This document shows, piece by piece, positions 1-14,098 of a stretch of DNA of 64,000 nt (position 1 is its first letter; every line of letters starts with the position of its first letter). This DNA is from Muricea muricata. Taxonomy: Eukaryota > Cnidaria > Anthozoa > Malacalcyonacea > Plexauridae. The position numbers were made by a program, and so were the translations under genes. The notes beneath the pieces are model-generated. The model did no database searches and was not told where the DNA came from. It worked only from the letters and a program-made list of their open reading frames with translations. The stretch is taken from contig OY979720.1 in assembly GCA_963855995.1 (NCBI GenBank), positions 16,016,430-16,080,429 on the forward strand, written 5' to 3'.

Positions 1-2163
1 TGGACGGGCACCCCAGCGGCAAAGCCCATTTCCCAGGTTTTCCAACCCATTCAAATACAAGTTCAACAACCAACAGTGAGTGGTCGCCCACTCCATCTCC
101 CTGCAGGTATGTTTTCAAATTATTTTCTAACTCAGCTGACCCCAAATATTCCTCCGACAGGTCGTCTAAAATACTTTCAACCGGTTTGGCAAAGGATTAC
201 TCAAGACCCATGGGTCTTACAGGTAATCCAGGGTTATCAGTTGGAGCTCTTATCAACCCCAACACAACATCTTCAGCTCACATTCCCCAGATTGACTCGA
301 GTAGATCAGAAGGTTTTGGATCAGGAAGTCCAGGAATTATTAGACAAGCAGGCTGTCCATCAGATCTCAGCCAGCGATACTGCAGGTTTCATAAGTTCTT
401 TGTTTGTGGTGCCCAAGAAGGATGGCGGAAATCGCCCAGTTGTAAATTTGAAACCTCTCAACCAATTTCTGGTGTACGAACACTTCAAAATGGAAGGTAT
501 TCACATGTTGAGAGACCTCCTAAGACAGGGAGATTATCTGGTCAAGATAGATCTCAAGGATGCATATTTGACCGTTCCAATTTGGAAAGGTCATCAAAAG
601 TATTTACGTTTTCTATGGAAAGAAACGTTGCTAGAGTTTGCTTGCCTTCCGTTTGGGCTAGCCACAGCACCCAGGGTTTTCACCAAACTTATGAAACCTG
701 TAGTAGCCATGTTGAGACAGAGGGGAGTGCGCCTAATTATATATTTAGACGACATGTTAATCATGGCAGAGTCAACCAGCCTGGCACTTCACCATGCAGC
801 ATCAGCTCTGAATCTACTGGAAAGTCTGGGTTTTGTTGTCAACTATCACAAATCTCAGCTCATTCCAAGCCAGCAAATCGAGTTCCTGGGCTTTCTGGTA
901 GATTCAGTAACTTTGTCACTTCAGCTGCCAGGCGAAAAGTTGCGCAAGATACGGAAACGGTGCCAACAGTTGCTAAATGTAGGAGAGACATCAATACGAG
1001 AATTATCCAAATTCCTGGGCCTCCTAACTTCTTCAATTCAAGCAGTTTTCCCAGCCCCTCTGCATTACAGACATCTGCAGAGATTGAAAAATCTCAGCCT
1101 AAACACCCTACAGTCTTACGATGCAATAATTCCTCTAGACTCTCTAGCGAAGGAAGAACTAGTTTGGTGGCGAGACCATCTCCAAGCGTGGAATGGCAAA
1201 GCTCTGTTCCAAAGGTCTGTAGACCTAGTAATAGAAACAGATGCCTCACGCAAGGGCTGGGGGGCTTATTGCGAAGGAGTAAGTACAGGGGGCGCATGGT
1301 GTTCAAACGAACAGAGACTTCACATAAATTCTTTAGAACTCCTAGCAGGATCCTTTGCAATCAAAACCTTTTGCAAGAACAGGGTAGTAGCACATGTCAA
1401 ACTGCTGATGGACAATGTGTCAGCAGTAGCTTACATCAACAAAATGGGGGGCACCCATTCCCAAACTCTAGCCAATTTGGCTATAGACCTTTGGAATTGG
1501 TGCCTAGACCACAAAATACAGGTGTCGGCAGAACACCTACCAGGAGTTCTGAACTTGAGGGCAGACAGAGAATCTCGAGTGACAACAGACTCCAGCGATT
1601 GGAAATTGAATCCAGCATTTTTCGAAATCCTTGTTCAGAAATGGGGACCTTTGCAAGTAGATCTCTTTGCCTCCCGACTAACTTTCCAGTTACCACAGTT
1701 TGTGAGCTGGAAACCCGATCCTCATGCCATTGCCACCGATGCTTTCTTAATGAATTGGGGGGACATCAGAGGTTATGCTTTTCCTCCATTTGCCCTCATC
1801 GGACGTTGTTTGCAACAGGTAATGACGCAGAATGTAGACCATTTAGTGTTAGTAGCTCCAGTATGGCCAGCACAGCCCTGGTATCCAGTTCTTCTACACT
1901 TAGCAGTAGACAAGCCTCTGTTACTTCCAGTCACACCAGAGCTTTTAATGAAAGACAGTCAAGCACACCCTTTGACCAATCTTCAACTGGCTGGGTGGGT
2001 GCTATCAGCCAGCGCTATCAAACATCAGGTATTTCGACAAAAACTAGAGACATTTTGTTGGCAGCATGGAGAAGAAACACCTCCAGTGCCAACTCTTGTG
2101 CCTGGAACAAATGGGTTAGCTGGTGTTGTCAACGACAAATTAATCCCATTTCAGCTTCCCTGA
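1..2163 (+). CDS. DIRS reverse transcriptase-RNase H polyprotein (5' partial)
   Basis: The frame is open from the first base of the window to the stop at 2161-2163, so the true start is upstream. Around 535-580 is RT motif A (VKIDLKDAYLTVP). Motif B follows (LPFGLATAPRVFTK), and the catalytic YLDD box is at 742-753. A DIRS/caulimovirus-type RNase H follows, with ETDAS (catalytic Asp at 1240), a conserved Glu in NSLELLA and an Asp in LLMDNVSA. The C-terminal part (VDLFASR..., FPPFALIGR) is the region usually found between RNase H and YR in DIRS elements. The product would copy element RNA into DNA for circle formation. The end overlaps the recombinase ORF in another frame. No internal stop or frameshift is seen. 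Confidence 0.93.
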   Translation, partial: WTGTPAAKPISQVFQPIQIQVQQPTVSGRPLHLPAGMFSNYFLTQLTPNIPPTGRLKYFQPVWQRITQDPWVLQVIQGYQLELLSTPTQHLQLTFPRLTRVDQKVLDQEVQELLDKQAVHQISASDTAGFISSLFVVPKKDGGNRPVVNLKPLNQFLVYEHFKMEGIHMLRDLLRQGDYLVKIDLKDAYLTVPIWKGHQKYLRFLWKETLLEFACLPFGLATAPRVFTKLMKPVVAMLRQRGVRLIIYLDDMLIMAESTSLALHHAASALNLLESLGFVVNYHKSQLIPSQQIEFLGFLVDSVTLSLQLPGEKLRKIRKRCQQLLNVGETSIRELSKFLGLLTSSIQAVFPAPLHYRHLQRLKNLSLNTLQSYDAIIPLDSLAKEELVWWRDHLQAWNGKALFQRSVDLVIETDASRKGWGAYCEGVSTGGAWCSNEQRLHINSLELLAGSFAIKTFCKNRVVAHVKLLMDNVSAVAYINKMGGTHSQTLANLAIDLWNWCLDHKIQVSAEHLPGVLNLRADRESRVTTDSSDWKLNPAFFEILVQKWGPLQVDLFASRLTFQLPQFVSWKPDPHAIATDAFLMNWGDIRGYAFPPFALIGRCLQQVMTQNVDHLVLVAPVWPAQPWYPVLLHLAVDKPLLLPVTPELLMKDSQAHPLTNLQLAGWVLSASAIKHQVFRQKLETFCWQHGEETPPVPTLVPGTNGLAGVVNDKLIPFQLP

Positions 2164-2981
2164 CTTCGGTGCTTGAATTTTTAAAAGACCAGTTTAAAGG
2201 GGGAAAGGCATACAGAACACTTAATGTGTATCGGTCGGCTTTATCTGCCGTGCTACCGTTGGTTGATTCTTTTCGAGTGGGTGCTCATCCTTTAGTGACT
2301 CAATTATTAAAAGGGATATCACAACTAAGGCCTCCTGTGCCTAAATATTCTTACACTTGGAATGTTTCCGAAGTTTTGGACTTCATTAAATCATTAGGGA
2401 AAAACGAGAAGTTAAACTTAAAACTACTTTCTTTTAAATTAGCCATGCTTCTTAGCCTTACAGCTCCGGATCGTTCTTCAGATTTAGTCAAGAGAGATTT
2501 GAGATATCGTACTTTTCATCCAGAAGGAGTGTCGTTTAACCTTCATGGTTTATCTAAAACATCTCGTCCAGGAGATCCTCCCAAAGTTAGCTTTCATGCA
2601 GCTTTCCCCAGTGATGTTGATTTATGTCCTGTTGAGTGTCTGAAATGTTACGAAGCCCTAACTAGTGCTTTTAGGCCTAAAGATCCTTCTCTACCCAACC
2701 AATTGTTTCTCTCGTACATTCGGCCTCATAGTCCAGTAACATCCTCGTCTGTGGCTCGGTGGATCAAAAGTATTTTGGAGTTATCGGGCATAGATATATC
2801 TATTTTTACGGCACATTCTGTAAGAGGTGCTGCTACTTCAGAGGCCTTGAATAAAGGCATTTCTATCCCGGATATACTGAAAATGGCTAGTTGGTCTAAC
2901 GAGTCAACTTTTCAGAGATTTTATTACAGGCCACAATTTAACTCATCTCCTGGTAAGGCAGTTTTATCAGTGAGAGAGTAA
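2010..2981 (+). CDS. DIRS tyrosine recombinase (YR, phage-integrase fold)
   Basis: This frame is technically open from 186, but only the part from about 2010 on reads like protein; the earlier part is the shadow of the RT ORF. A core-binding/SAM-like domain (about 2050-2300; AAWRRNTSS, KAYRTLNVYRSAL) is followed by the catalytic domain. The expected catalytic residues are present: Arg at 2472 (TAPDRSSDL), His-x-x-Arg at 2814-2825 (AHSVRGA), and a Tyr pair at 2922-2927 (FYYRPQF), one of which is the nucleophile. In DIRS elements this enzyme integrates a DNA circle without target-site duplication. The translation start is uncertain; overlap with the RT ORF suggests frameshifting or re-initiation. 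The stop is at 2979-2981. Confidence 0.9.
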   Translation, partial: QRYQTSGISTKTRDILLAAWRRNTSSANSCAWNKWVSWCCQRQINPISASLTSVLEFLKDQFKGGKAYRTLNVYRSALSAVLPLVDSFRVGAHPLVTQLLKGISQLRPPVPKYSYTWNVSEVLDFIKSLGKNEKLNLKLLSFKLAMLLSLTAPDRSSDLVKRDLRYRTFHPEGVSFNLHGLSKTSRPGDPPKVSFHAAFPSDVDLCPVECLKCYEALTSAFRPKDPSLPNQLFLSYIRPHSPVTSSSVARWIKSILELSGIDISIFTAHSVRGAATSEALNKGISIPDILKMASWSNESTFQRFYYRPQFNSSPGKAVLSVRE

Positions 2982-3041
2982 TTGTCATGCGTATTAGCTT
3001 TGAACCTGCATTGTTAAATGGAGGCGAGTATCTTGAAATAT

Positions 3042-3406
3042 AATTTGAGATTATGCAAGGCTGGTACAGCTGCAGTATAATATTAATTATATGAAAGATA
3101 CGAGACGAGATTTAACAATGCATTCCCACCTCGTTTTAGGGCCCTTCCCATGCATTGTTTATTTGTTATTTTCTTCTAGGTCGTTCACAAAAAGACGTCA
3201 AGTAATCCTGAGCCCGTGGTTTGGGAGGTCGTGGTGATGATGAAATACTTTGTTTTGTTGTTGTTATTGTTTAAAACTTTGAAATCACTGTAATTATTTG
3301 ATTGGAGTGAATGAAATAAAGACAATGCATTGTTAAATCTCGTCTCGTATCTTTCATATAATTAATATTATACTGCAGCTGTACCAGCCTTGCATAATCT
3401 CAAATT
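3042..3406. repeat. 83-bp perfect inverted repeat at the DIRS 3' end
   Basis: Bases 3042-3124 are the exact reverse complement of 3324-3406 (outer sequence AATTTGAGATTATGCAAGGC), separated by 199 bp. In DIRS1-type elements the right terminal repeat is matched by an internal complementary region that guides closure of the replication circle. The inner copy is placed where such a region would be. The left terminal repeat cannot be checked here. Confidence 0.88.
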
Positions 3407-3436
3407 TTCTTTCCAGTGGACCTAGGACGACCGCAC

Positions 3437-5952
3437 CTCTTGTTTAGCCCAGCGTCGTCCGGCTCCTCTTTTCTGGACGGCCTCTTCCAACTTGTCTCTT
3501 CTTTTCAAAGTATATGCAAACGTTTGCTTGAAAAGTTTCCCCAGAGCTGCGCTCAGTCCTTCCGCATGATCTTTTTTCTTCGTGATAAATGTATGGCAAA
3601 CAACTTTCATGTCTCCCTCAGACTGATGGGTGACGTAGGCAAATATTTTGTTCGTTGGTTCTACCGTCGCGTAGGAGACACGGCGAAGTCTGTGCGCCAT
3701 TTTGACGGTCTGCAAAAAAATGTTAAGGGATCTAACGTTATGCACACTTATATTCAACATCAGCACTTTGAAAACGTCAATTTTAAGCACATGATCATGC
3801 AATTCTAGCTGAGATTGACAGCTACCAATTCAATATGTATGTTGTTTGCGGGTTGCAGTGGTCTCTTTGGGTCTTAATAAATGTAAACTATGTGTGCGTG
3901 TATGTTATTATCTGTTGCGGTACAAACTCTGCTTCTCATAACCTTAGTTAGCAAACTTAGCTACGTAAATAAATAAAGAAACAAAAACACCAATGCAGTA
4001 AAATCAATAAACATCATTGAACCTTTTCGTCAGAAGCCATGACGTGGATTCCATCGGGAGAAACTTGCAGGTACACTGACATTCCATCTAAAAGTTTCTG
4101 AAAAATAAAACATTGCCGCGATTACGTTGCTTTGAGTGTGTTATTGCGCTGGGAATTTTTTTAGTCGTCTGTCTAATCAATAATTTCAACATCATCAAGA
4201 AAGTACACAGTCACATAGCTTCGCACACTGCAGCTGCTAGCCATTGCAGGGGGGGGGGTGTTAAATACAAGCAAGCTCAGTTCTAGAAATACTAGCTCAG
4301 TTAACTCTTTGCTGAAACTTTATATAATGCAAACCCTGTATCCAAGATCATTTCTCTTGAAGAGCAAGAACACTAGTTGGAACTGCTCGCATGATCTTGC
4401 AGCTGTAATTTTTTTGACAGTTTGGTTAATTGTTGTGATCACATGATCAGCTGTTAAGGGACCTCCTCTCTACACAGTTTTTACCACAAGTTGACTGGGA
4501 AAATAAGTAAGCCAGAAAGAAAATTTACTTGTGCACATACTTTATGTCAATAAAAATAATTTGTCTAAATTTGTATTTTTACATGTGTGTGACATATCTT
4601 GATACAATTCAGGGATCAACATTCTTGGTACAATTCATTGTCATTTTTCATTTGGTATCAATCATTTCAAGAAGATCTTGCCTGATTTAGAAAAATATGG
4701 CTAAGAATACAATTGAATAAAATGCTACATTACCTTTGTGCAGTTTTTCAGCTTTGCATCTACAAATTTCTTCTGCTCAGACAAAGACAAATTTTTCTCC
4801 CCGTCTTTAACAGAGAAAGACCCAACATACTAGAAAGTGAATATTTTGTAACCAATTCTTAGTTCCATTTTGGTAATCAATTATGTTTTAGCATCAATTG
4901 CAAGACAGGGGTGCCAGAAGGGGGGGGGGGGGGGGGCAAAGATTGCAATTTTTCCTGCCTCCTCCACTAAAAATGTATGCACATGAAAAAACCTACAAAT
5001 TATTTATCAACATCAACTCTCTCAGAATGCAGGATTTTACTATTTTCCGAGTCTCAGCTTTGCAAATTCTGCTGATGAAGAGAACAAAAAACAAAGCTTT
5101 CTGAACTCTGAGGGTCAAAATGGCATATCAATGTTTGCTAGCTGCTTTGCATACTGGCAAAGCATGTGTTACACTGTTTTACTCCAGAACCCAATCAACA
5201 AATTTATCATAACTTCAGCTTCATGTGAAATGCCTAAAATGACTATGATAGTGTGGCAAGCCATCTCATTAACTATTGTTAGAAATAAATGAATTGGACT
5301 GATAAAATATACTTAACTTTACAATAGATGAGCAATCATTTAAGTCACACATGAGTGGAAATTTTAAAATTGCAAAATTTGGTCAGACAGCTCATCAAAT
5401 TCCACCAAAGCACAGGAAATGGAACCGGATCGTCGTCTGAACTAAGCACTGCTTGTACGTGCTTAAAGGCATTCACAATTCGTGATGCATTAAATTCAAA
5501 TAAAATTTGGTCTGGTATATTCGATGCAACTGAGTATTGATTACTTGAATTATTAGGAATGGTTCAATAAAATATGTGGAGTTAAATTCATAAATATTGG
5601 CCGTAAACTAACATTAGAATCAGTTTATGTCTAAGTAAATTATTCAAGGAATGTATTATGAAAATAATAGCTAGACTGTAAGTTAGAATGTTCATGTTTG
5701 CAACTTTCTAATGCCTAATACAATATGAATCAAATAAGAACGTTTATGATGTACAACAAATTATTTTTATACGAAAATCCAAACACATATTTAACCAAGC
5801 ACTACGAATGAGAATATCAACCCAAGGTCATAAGGGCATTAATTAATACATTGCATTAAACATACACTAAGACGAAAAATATCGTTTCGTATATAAAATA
5901 CCTGACAGTTTAATGTGGACGTTTTTGTTGCTTTATTCGTCTTCAATCCCAT
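3437..5952 (-). CDS. PTB/PID-domain adaptor protein, 4 coding exons, 3' end uncertain
   Basis: Rebuilt from splice sites: exon 1 5952-5902 (ATG at 5952), exon 2 4829-4734, exon 3 4097-4023, exon 4 3709-3437. All introns are phase 0 and GT-AG. The 165 residues read as a PTB (phosphotyrosine-binding/PID) domain. YVGSF is the first strand, LQVSPDGIHVM follows, then MAHRLRRVSYATVEP (the typical 'RISYC' strand), IFAYVTH, VVCHTF, and a C-terminal helix AALGKLFKQTFAYTL. PTB proteins of the GULP/ARH/Numb kind are cytoplasmic adaptors that bind NPxY tails of membrane receptors. I cannot name the orthologue. Exon 4 either ends at a weak GAG/GTGCGG donor (3437/3436) or reads on to a TAG at 3422. The DIRS element ends only 30 bp past that donor, so later exons, if any, lie beyond the element. 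It shares a 698-bp intergenic region with SDHB. Confidence 0.82.
4098..4733 (-). other. Intron 2 of the PTB gene, with homopolymer run
   Basis: Non-coding between exons 2 and 3. It holds a G run at about 4249-4257. Nothing else is recognised. Confidence 0.7.
4830..5901 (-). other. Intron 1 of the PTB gene
   Basis: Non-coding, AT-rich. A run of about 17 G at 4920-4936 is the only notable feature. Short open frames here show no protein-like composition. Confidence 0.7.
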
Positions 5953-6650
5953 ACTTTAGGTTTCAAACGACAATATTTGCATAAAGATACTCTAGAACTT
6001 GAGCTCACTTCATGAATGCTTTCAAAAGCACAACAGTCAACAGATAACAAATAATCCCACGCATTGTCCACGCGTGAAATACTTATACTCCTTAATCTTT
6101 GTCATGGCAATTACTAATTTTGCCCTTGTCTCATCGATTAATTCGGTCTTTCATTGAGGGCAAACATTGAATTTTTAATGACGGTTGTAAAATTCTTAAT
6201 TTTGCATTTCTTCTCAATTCTCATCATGACATGATTCAGTTTGACATATATAAGGCCACAGTTTTTTATTTTGACATAGCATTCCGCAGCCATTTATCAA
6301 AAAATCATAAAAATTAAAATTAGCACTAAAAGTTAAATTAGCATGACAAGAACGTGACTCCTCTCGTCACTCCTAACGAATTTATTGCCCGCAAAACCAC
6401 ATACAGCATTTGCTATGTTCGACTCACCTTCGTGGTATATTTTTATGTTCTATTTGTTAAAATTTAAAGCTTAAATAAATTTAATTTGCGCTATCTAGCT
6501 TATTTTCTGTGTGCATCAAAAGAAGCTTGCCTTTGTTTTCAAATCATTATAAATTTTTTATATCAAGTAATGCTCTTGCAAAATTGCAGGCTCAGACTTA
6601 TGCAATTGTTGATGACATAACATAACGCACGTACGAATTTATCTTTTAAT
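5953..6650. promoter_or_regulatory. Divergent (bidirectional) promoter region, PTB gene / SDHB
   Basis: The 698 bp between the two divergently oriented start codons must hold both promoters and 5' UTRs. It is very AT-rich and I see no convincing TATA box with a fixed spacing to either start. Transcription starts cannot be placed from sequence. Confidence 0.5.
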
Positions 6651-9537
<2,887 letters not shown>

Positions 9538-10842
9538 TTTATTTTTGTATGCCTAAATAAGAGAGTGGTTATATCTGTATTTATTTGATGAGGTCATTTG
9601 AAATCGAATGACAGTAGATTGCTGCATGCTAATGTGTGGTTTAAATTTGTAAAAAAGTATAAGTGACACAAACAATACACAAGTGTTGTTGTTATTTTTA
9701 ATGCTTGGTAACCTATATGATACTAAGAACGAGTAAAATACATTTACAATATACAATGTTTTGGTGTGACGATATCGCATGTCTTCAGGCTCAAGGCTCG
9801 ATGGCTGCTTGAGCCAATACTTAGCGACGTTAACCCTCATTGATCAGTTCAGAAGAGTTGAAGATCATTGCCAACGGCATCACTGCCAGATATGGTAAGA
9901 TCTAACCGACTCGGTCACGTACGGCACGCCGTTCCCTTCCGACTCTCCTTCCAAGGCTTGTTACCAACTATAATACACTTCTATTTACAGAAGTAGTATT
10001 GATTCTAGAAGTTTGAGGGCTCAATATGTCACTGACCCTTTATGCAAGAATATTTTACCTGATGAACTGCACGTGACTGTTACAAATCTTTATGCGTTTT
10101 CTTCCTTGAAAGAAAATAGTATCAAAAAGATTTAAACAAATGAACAATTTTTGAAAGGTACAGAATTAGTCATTACCTTACCTTCAATACCACACTGATT
10201 TTACCCTCGATTTTGCGATCTAAACTACAGCTTTTCAACCCTTGGGAAAAAGAATTCAGTTCAAGATAACTCTCTCCCCTCTTCGAAATCACCTTCGTCC
10301 TTCAAAAAACTTTCCTCGATACAAATGGTCATTGCACCCTCTTATCATTACTGAACGTTCACTCCTATTAATACTCACGAGATAGCCTCTCAAAAATGCC
10401 TTACCAATTCTTCCATTTATATATATATAATACCGTTCAAAATTCACATCTTACACCGTCCGACGTTTTCTTTCCCAACAAAGCAAAAGCACACTTTTGC
10501 CTCCCGTATTTTAGCATACATACTCTCCAAATCTCCATCTTTTCAGCCTGCTTCGCTCCAAACATATGTCGTTTTAATGAGTAAAACCATGGGATTTTCA
10601 TGCAAAGAAACACTTAAACCAGTTAATTTGTTTTCCAGATTCATACTTAACGACTCGCTGAGGAATAAAACCAACACTAAAACGTCCCTTATTGAACTAT
10701 TATCTACTTTCTTTACATTACTTTACAACATTGAAACACAATAAAACTGTACACTTTTGTTCTCTCCAGTCATTTCGTTCACTGCAATAGCCTCGACTTC
10801 TTGCTGCATCACAAGTTCACATTGCATACGCTGATACTTTTA
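9538..10842. other. Convergent intergenic region (SDHB and TARDBP 3' UTRs)
   Basis: Both flanking genes end here. No canonical AATAAA is found close behind the SDHB stop, and none is obvious on the minus strand close behind the TARDBP stop, so poly(A) sites are not placed. Short open frames look like chance. Confidence 0.5.
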
Positions 10843-13800
10843 CTACCACCGTTCACTACTTCCTCCTTCCATCCCACTGGTTCCTGTATGACTAATTCCC
10901 ATCCCACTTGCACCGTTCATGCTGCTAACCATATGTGATGATGGTATACCACCTCCTGTACTACTCATACCGCTCATATTCATGGGTGACCCCATATTAC
11001 CTCCCATACCCCCAGCCTGCATGCCTGCCGCTACTCCTTGCGCCAATGCTGCCATATTCCACATGGCGTTCATCTGATTGGCTAAAGAACCTGAACTAAC
11101 CCGATCAGGAAAACTACCATACGGTACCATATTTCCGCTCCAAAATCCTCGCATTTCGCGTGGGGGTGTGGGGCTCTCGTGCGCGCGGCCAACACGGCTC
11201 TTACTTTGCGATTTGGGCTCCGCCGGTGTGCAATTAATGCGAGCGCCGTTTAGCATATGCACACGAGAAAGAACATTGCGGGCTGCGTCAGATGAAGTAA
11301 ATGTAACAAAACCAAACTGCCGATAGGGTTGGGGAAGATACACATCAGATAATGTCCCGAATTTTTCAAAATAATTTCGGACGTCTGACGCGGTACAAAT
11401 GCTCGGCAATCTACCAATGAAAATCTTTCGTGGAGATTCATCCTGGAAACAGAAAGAAGAAGTTGCATTAAAATAATCCTGACTGGATGCAATTCTGTAT
11501 GCGAATGTAAGGTTGCCAAGAGATCAATAACCTACCTTTCCTTTTGACAACCGCACGTCAACTCTTCGATCCAAAATAGTATGAGGGCGAGATAATACTG
11601 TTTTTGCTACTTCAGCGTCTTTGAAACGAATAAAAGCAAATCCTCGTGACTGACCAGTTTGTATATTACGTTTGACCTGTATAAATGAATGAAATTTTGT
11701 GTTACTGATTGCACGAGTAATTATTTATAAATGCTCGCAGAAGAATTACAGAATATAAAGACTAAATGATATAGAGGGAGATCGATCCATTCGAGAAAGC
11801 TTTTCAAGGCAGAGAAAACCATTTACTAAAGACCAAGTTTTTAGAAGTGCTTTACTTTACACTGTTAGGTGTGTCAATTTACTTAGCTTGCTAGAAATCG
11901 ACTATTACTCACTTCATAGTAGTCTAACTCTCCAAAACGCGAAAAGTAATCATAAATATCTTCATCTTTGGCCTTCCAAGACAGTCCCAATATGATCATA
12001 TCACTTAGCAGTTCATCGTCTGTTTCCATGGGGTAGTTCTTCATTATCTTTGAATGTGGTTCTCGACCAGTTGGTGATTCCTCAAACTTTCTTTTGGATG
12101 AACTGTCCACTAAAATTTGAAAAATGTTACCAAGGATTAGTCAGGAGTTACTGACATACTACCATGGCATGCAATTATGGGGGGAATATTTCATGTACAT
12201 GTATTAAAAACATTGTCTATTCAGATACGTACATGGCTAATCTCTCAAATATAGAAGGGATTTTTGATACCACAGAAAAATGTAGAAGTGATTTGCCAGT
12301 AAAAGCAGCATTACCTCGGAGTTAAACACCTAAAGTAAGGCATGTATGTGTACTGTATATATGTTATAAGGACCTGAGGGGCCTTGGCACAAGGAGTTTT
12401 ATATACACATACATCCCACTACTTGAGGTACTGTATTTAAAATCTAAGCTTATGATTGAGCAGTTTTGAACAATTTTTTTTGTACTTTAGAACATTTTAG
12501 CATATTTTTTGAATTTTAGTATTCACGGTTTGCTCGTTAGCATCTATACAAAACACTCAGTGCACAGAAGAAATCTGACTTAACCACAAATCAATTCATT
12601 CGTTGTTACACGCTGGTTCGACTTTCCAACACTGTTATGGCTAATGTAAGAATCAGCTGGCATTACTGGATTGTTGTTAAAAGCATGATCATATTACCAA
12701 ACCATATCAAGGACTTTTTACTCTAGCTCAATTATCAAGGGGCTATTCAGAGCAGGGGTTCTTCATGGGAAACACCACATTCTTAGCAAAGGAGAATTGA
12801 TGTTTTGCATGCAATGGCACGGCCCCCATGTTGGAAGTAGATGACAAGAGTATTTTATAGTTCCAATTGCCAGCTGCAGATGGCATGGGTGGGTGACATT
12901 GTTTACTGTATGATATAGGGAATGAGGGCACCCCATCTGTCTGCAGACATTGGTGTGTGATTATGAAAACAGTATAATAATCTACATTACATGGCATTAG
13001 AAACTATTTCACACAAAAAGGGCGTGGCATAGCAAAACAAATTCTCAAGTGTGACAGTAAACAACAGTTACAAAGTGTGCATAACAAGTCAGTATATAAT
13101 TTGGCAGATTTGAGAGCAAAGTTTGGAAAAAGGAGTATCCAAGATGTGCATTAGTTTTTTTCTCACAAATTTTAGATCTCTAGTTCGCATTCTTTATAAA
13201 GACATGTAAGCTTCGATTTCTGCCAATTTGGGCGTTTCCTGGCAAGGAAAAAGAAGAATATGACGAATGAATATGACTCAGAATATGACGAATGTAGAAT
13301 ATGTTGTATGAATAGTACACTAGCAGCTAAATAGAGGAACGCACTCGAGCCCGCCATGTTGAATTACTCAGCATCATCAGTGTTGGGGGTGCAGCTGGAA
13401 GTTGGGGCCAAATAAGAGTTCCAATACTGGCACATGGATGTTCAATGATAGTTCTTGAATGGGTCAATCTTCTAGTAAACTCATTGTTATGCACCAATGT
13501 TGAATTTATGACAGTTATAGGAGACTGTCAAAACAATTAACATAAAAGACTGTCTTTGAGCTCCCTATAATCCCTACTAGATATATTGCTTTGAAAGTTT
13601 AGTTTTTCAATATACGACGAAATGACTTAAAACGTCGTGTATTTGTTTTCAATACACTATGATGAAGTCATAAACCAAAATTTAAGAAACTACCAAGTGG
13701 ATATGACGATTTCACCGACAGCTATTAACCAATCAAAACTGTTGAAATATTTTCAATAAATATAAATAATCCGAATTATAAATGATAGATAATGGTATTA

Positions 13801-14098
13801 ATCATAGAATATGTAATAAACATTAATACATCATTATTTCCATTCACTCACCAGTTTTATTCGAAACGACAATATAAAGAGTGTTTCCCCAGCCGTTAGC
13901 AGGAGGATATAGTACACCATCTGCAAGCCTAACGCCTCGCCAAGTCTGGGTTTCTTCATTTCTGAACCTCAAACCCGTACTGCCAGGAAACTGTGCTTGT
14001 ATTGTCGAAAGCAAAATGGTGCCATCCTCGTCGCTCGGTAGCTCTATAGCGTCCTCTGGCACATGCTCGTCCTCAGCGACTCGAACATAGTCACACAT
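10843..14098 (-). CDS. TARDBP: TAR DNA-binding protein 43 (TDP-43) orthologue, 4 coding exons, 394 aa
   Basis: Exons: 14098-13852 (ATG at 14098; the codon upstream in frame is TTG), 12109-11913, 11676-11536, 11442-10843; splice phases agree. Residues 1-80 are the TDP-43 N-terminal ubiquitin-like oligomerisation domain (EDGTILLSTIQAQFPGSTGL, RGVRLADG, GWGNTLYIV). KRKF at 88-91 matches the first half of the nuclear localisation signal. RRM1 is about 119-195 (RNP2 MIILGLSW, RNP1 RGFAFIRF) and RRM2 about 201-272 (RNP2 KIFIGRL, RNP1 QFGFVTF). The tail (273-394) is low-complexity and rich in Gly, Met and Ser. It includes an Ala/Met segment NAMWNMAALAQGVAAGMQ at about 320-337. The family is a nuclear UG-repeat RNA-binding splicing regulator. 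Slightly shorter than human (414 aa). The tail has few of the Asn/Gln residues found in vertebrates. Confidence 0.96.
12110..13851 (-). other. TARDBP intron 1 (1.74 kb)
   Basis: Donor GTGAGT at 13851 and acceptor TTTTAG at 12110. No coding-like frame or recognisable repeat is seen inside. It has a short cluster of repeated GAATATGAC-type words at about 13255-13290. Confidence 0.75.

Larger units (their letters stand above)
1..3406 (+). mobile_element. DIRS-like tyrosine-recombinase retrotransposon (3' part, truncated by window edge)
   Basis: Two overlapping ORFs in different frames are seen: a reverse transcriptase-RNase H ORF, then a tyrosine recombinase ORF. They are followed by non-coding DNA with an 83-bp perfect inverted repeat (3042-3124 and 3324-3406). 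RT-RNase H plus a YR instead of a DDE integrase, with inverted rather than direct repeats, is the known layout of the DIRS1 group; PAT/Ngaro elements have split direct repeats. The left terminus and any gag-like ORF lie outside the window. The right end is placed at 3406, where the repeat similarity stops. Both ORFs are uninterrupted over the visible part, which suggests a young copy. Confidence 0.92.

Noticed and set aside
186..2010. Long open frame overlapping the RT ORF
   Set aside because: Its composition is Ser/Arg-rich without domains and it mirrors the RT frame; only the part after about 2010 (recombinase) is real.
3405..3420. TTTTCTTTCCAG acceptor-like sequence on the plus strand at the DIRS border
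   Set aside because: No plus-strand exon follows; the downstream plus-strand frame is the shadow of PTB exon 4.
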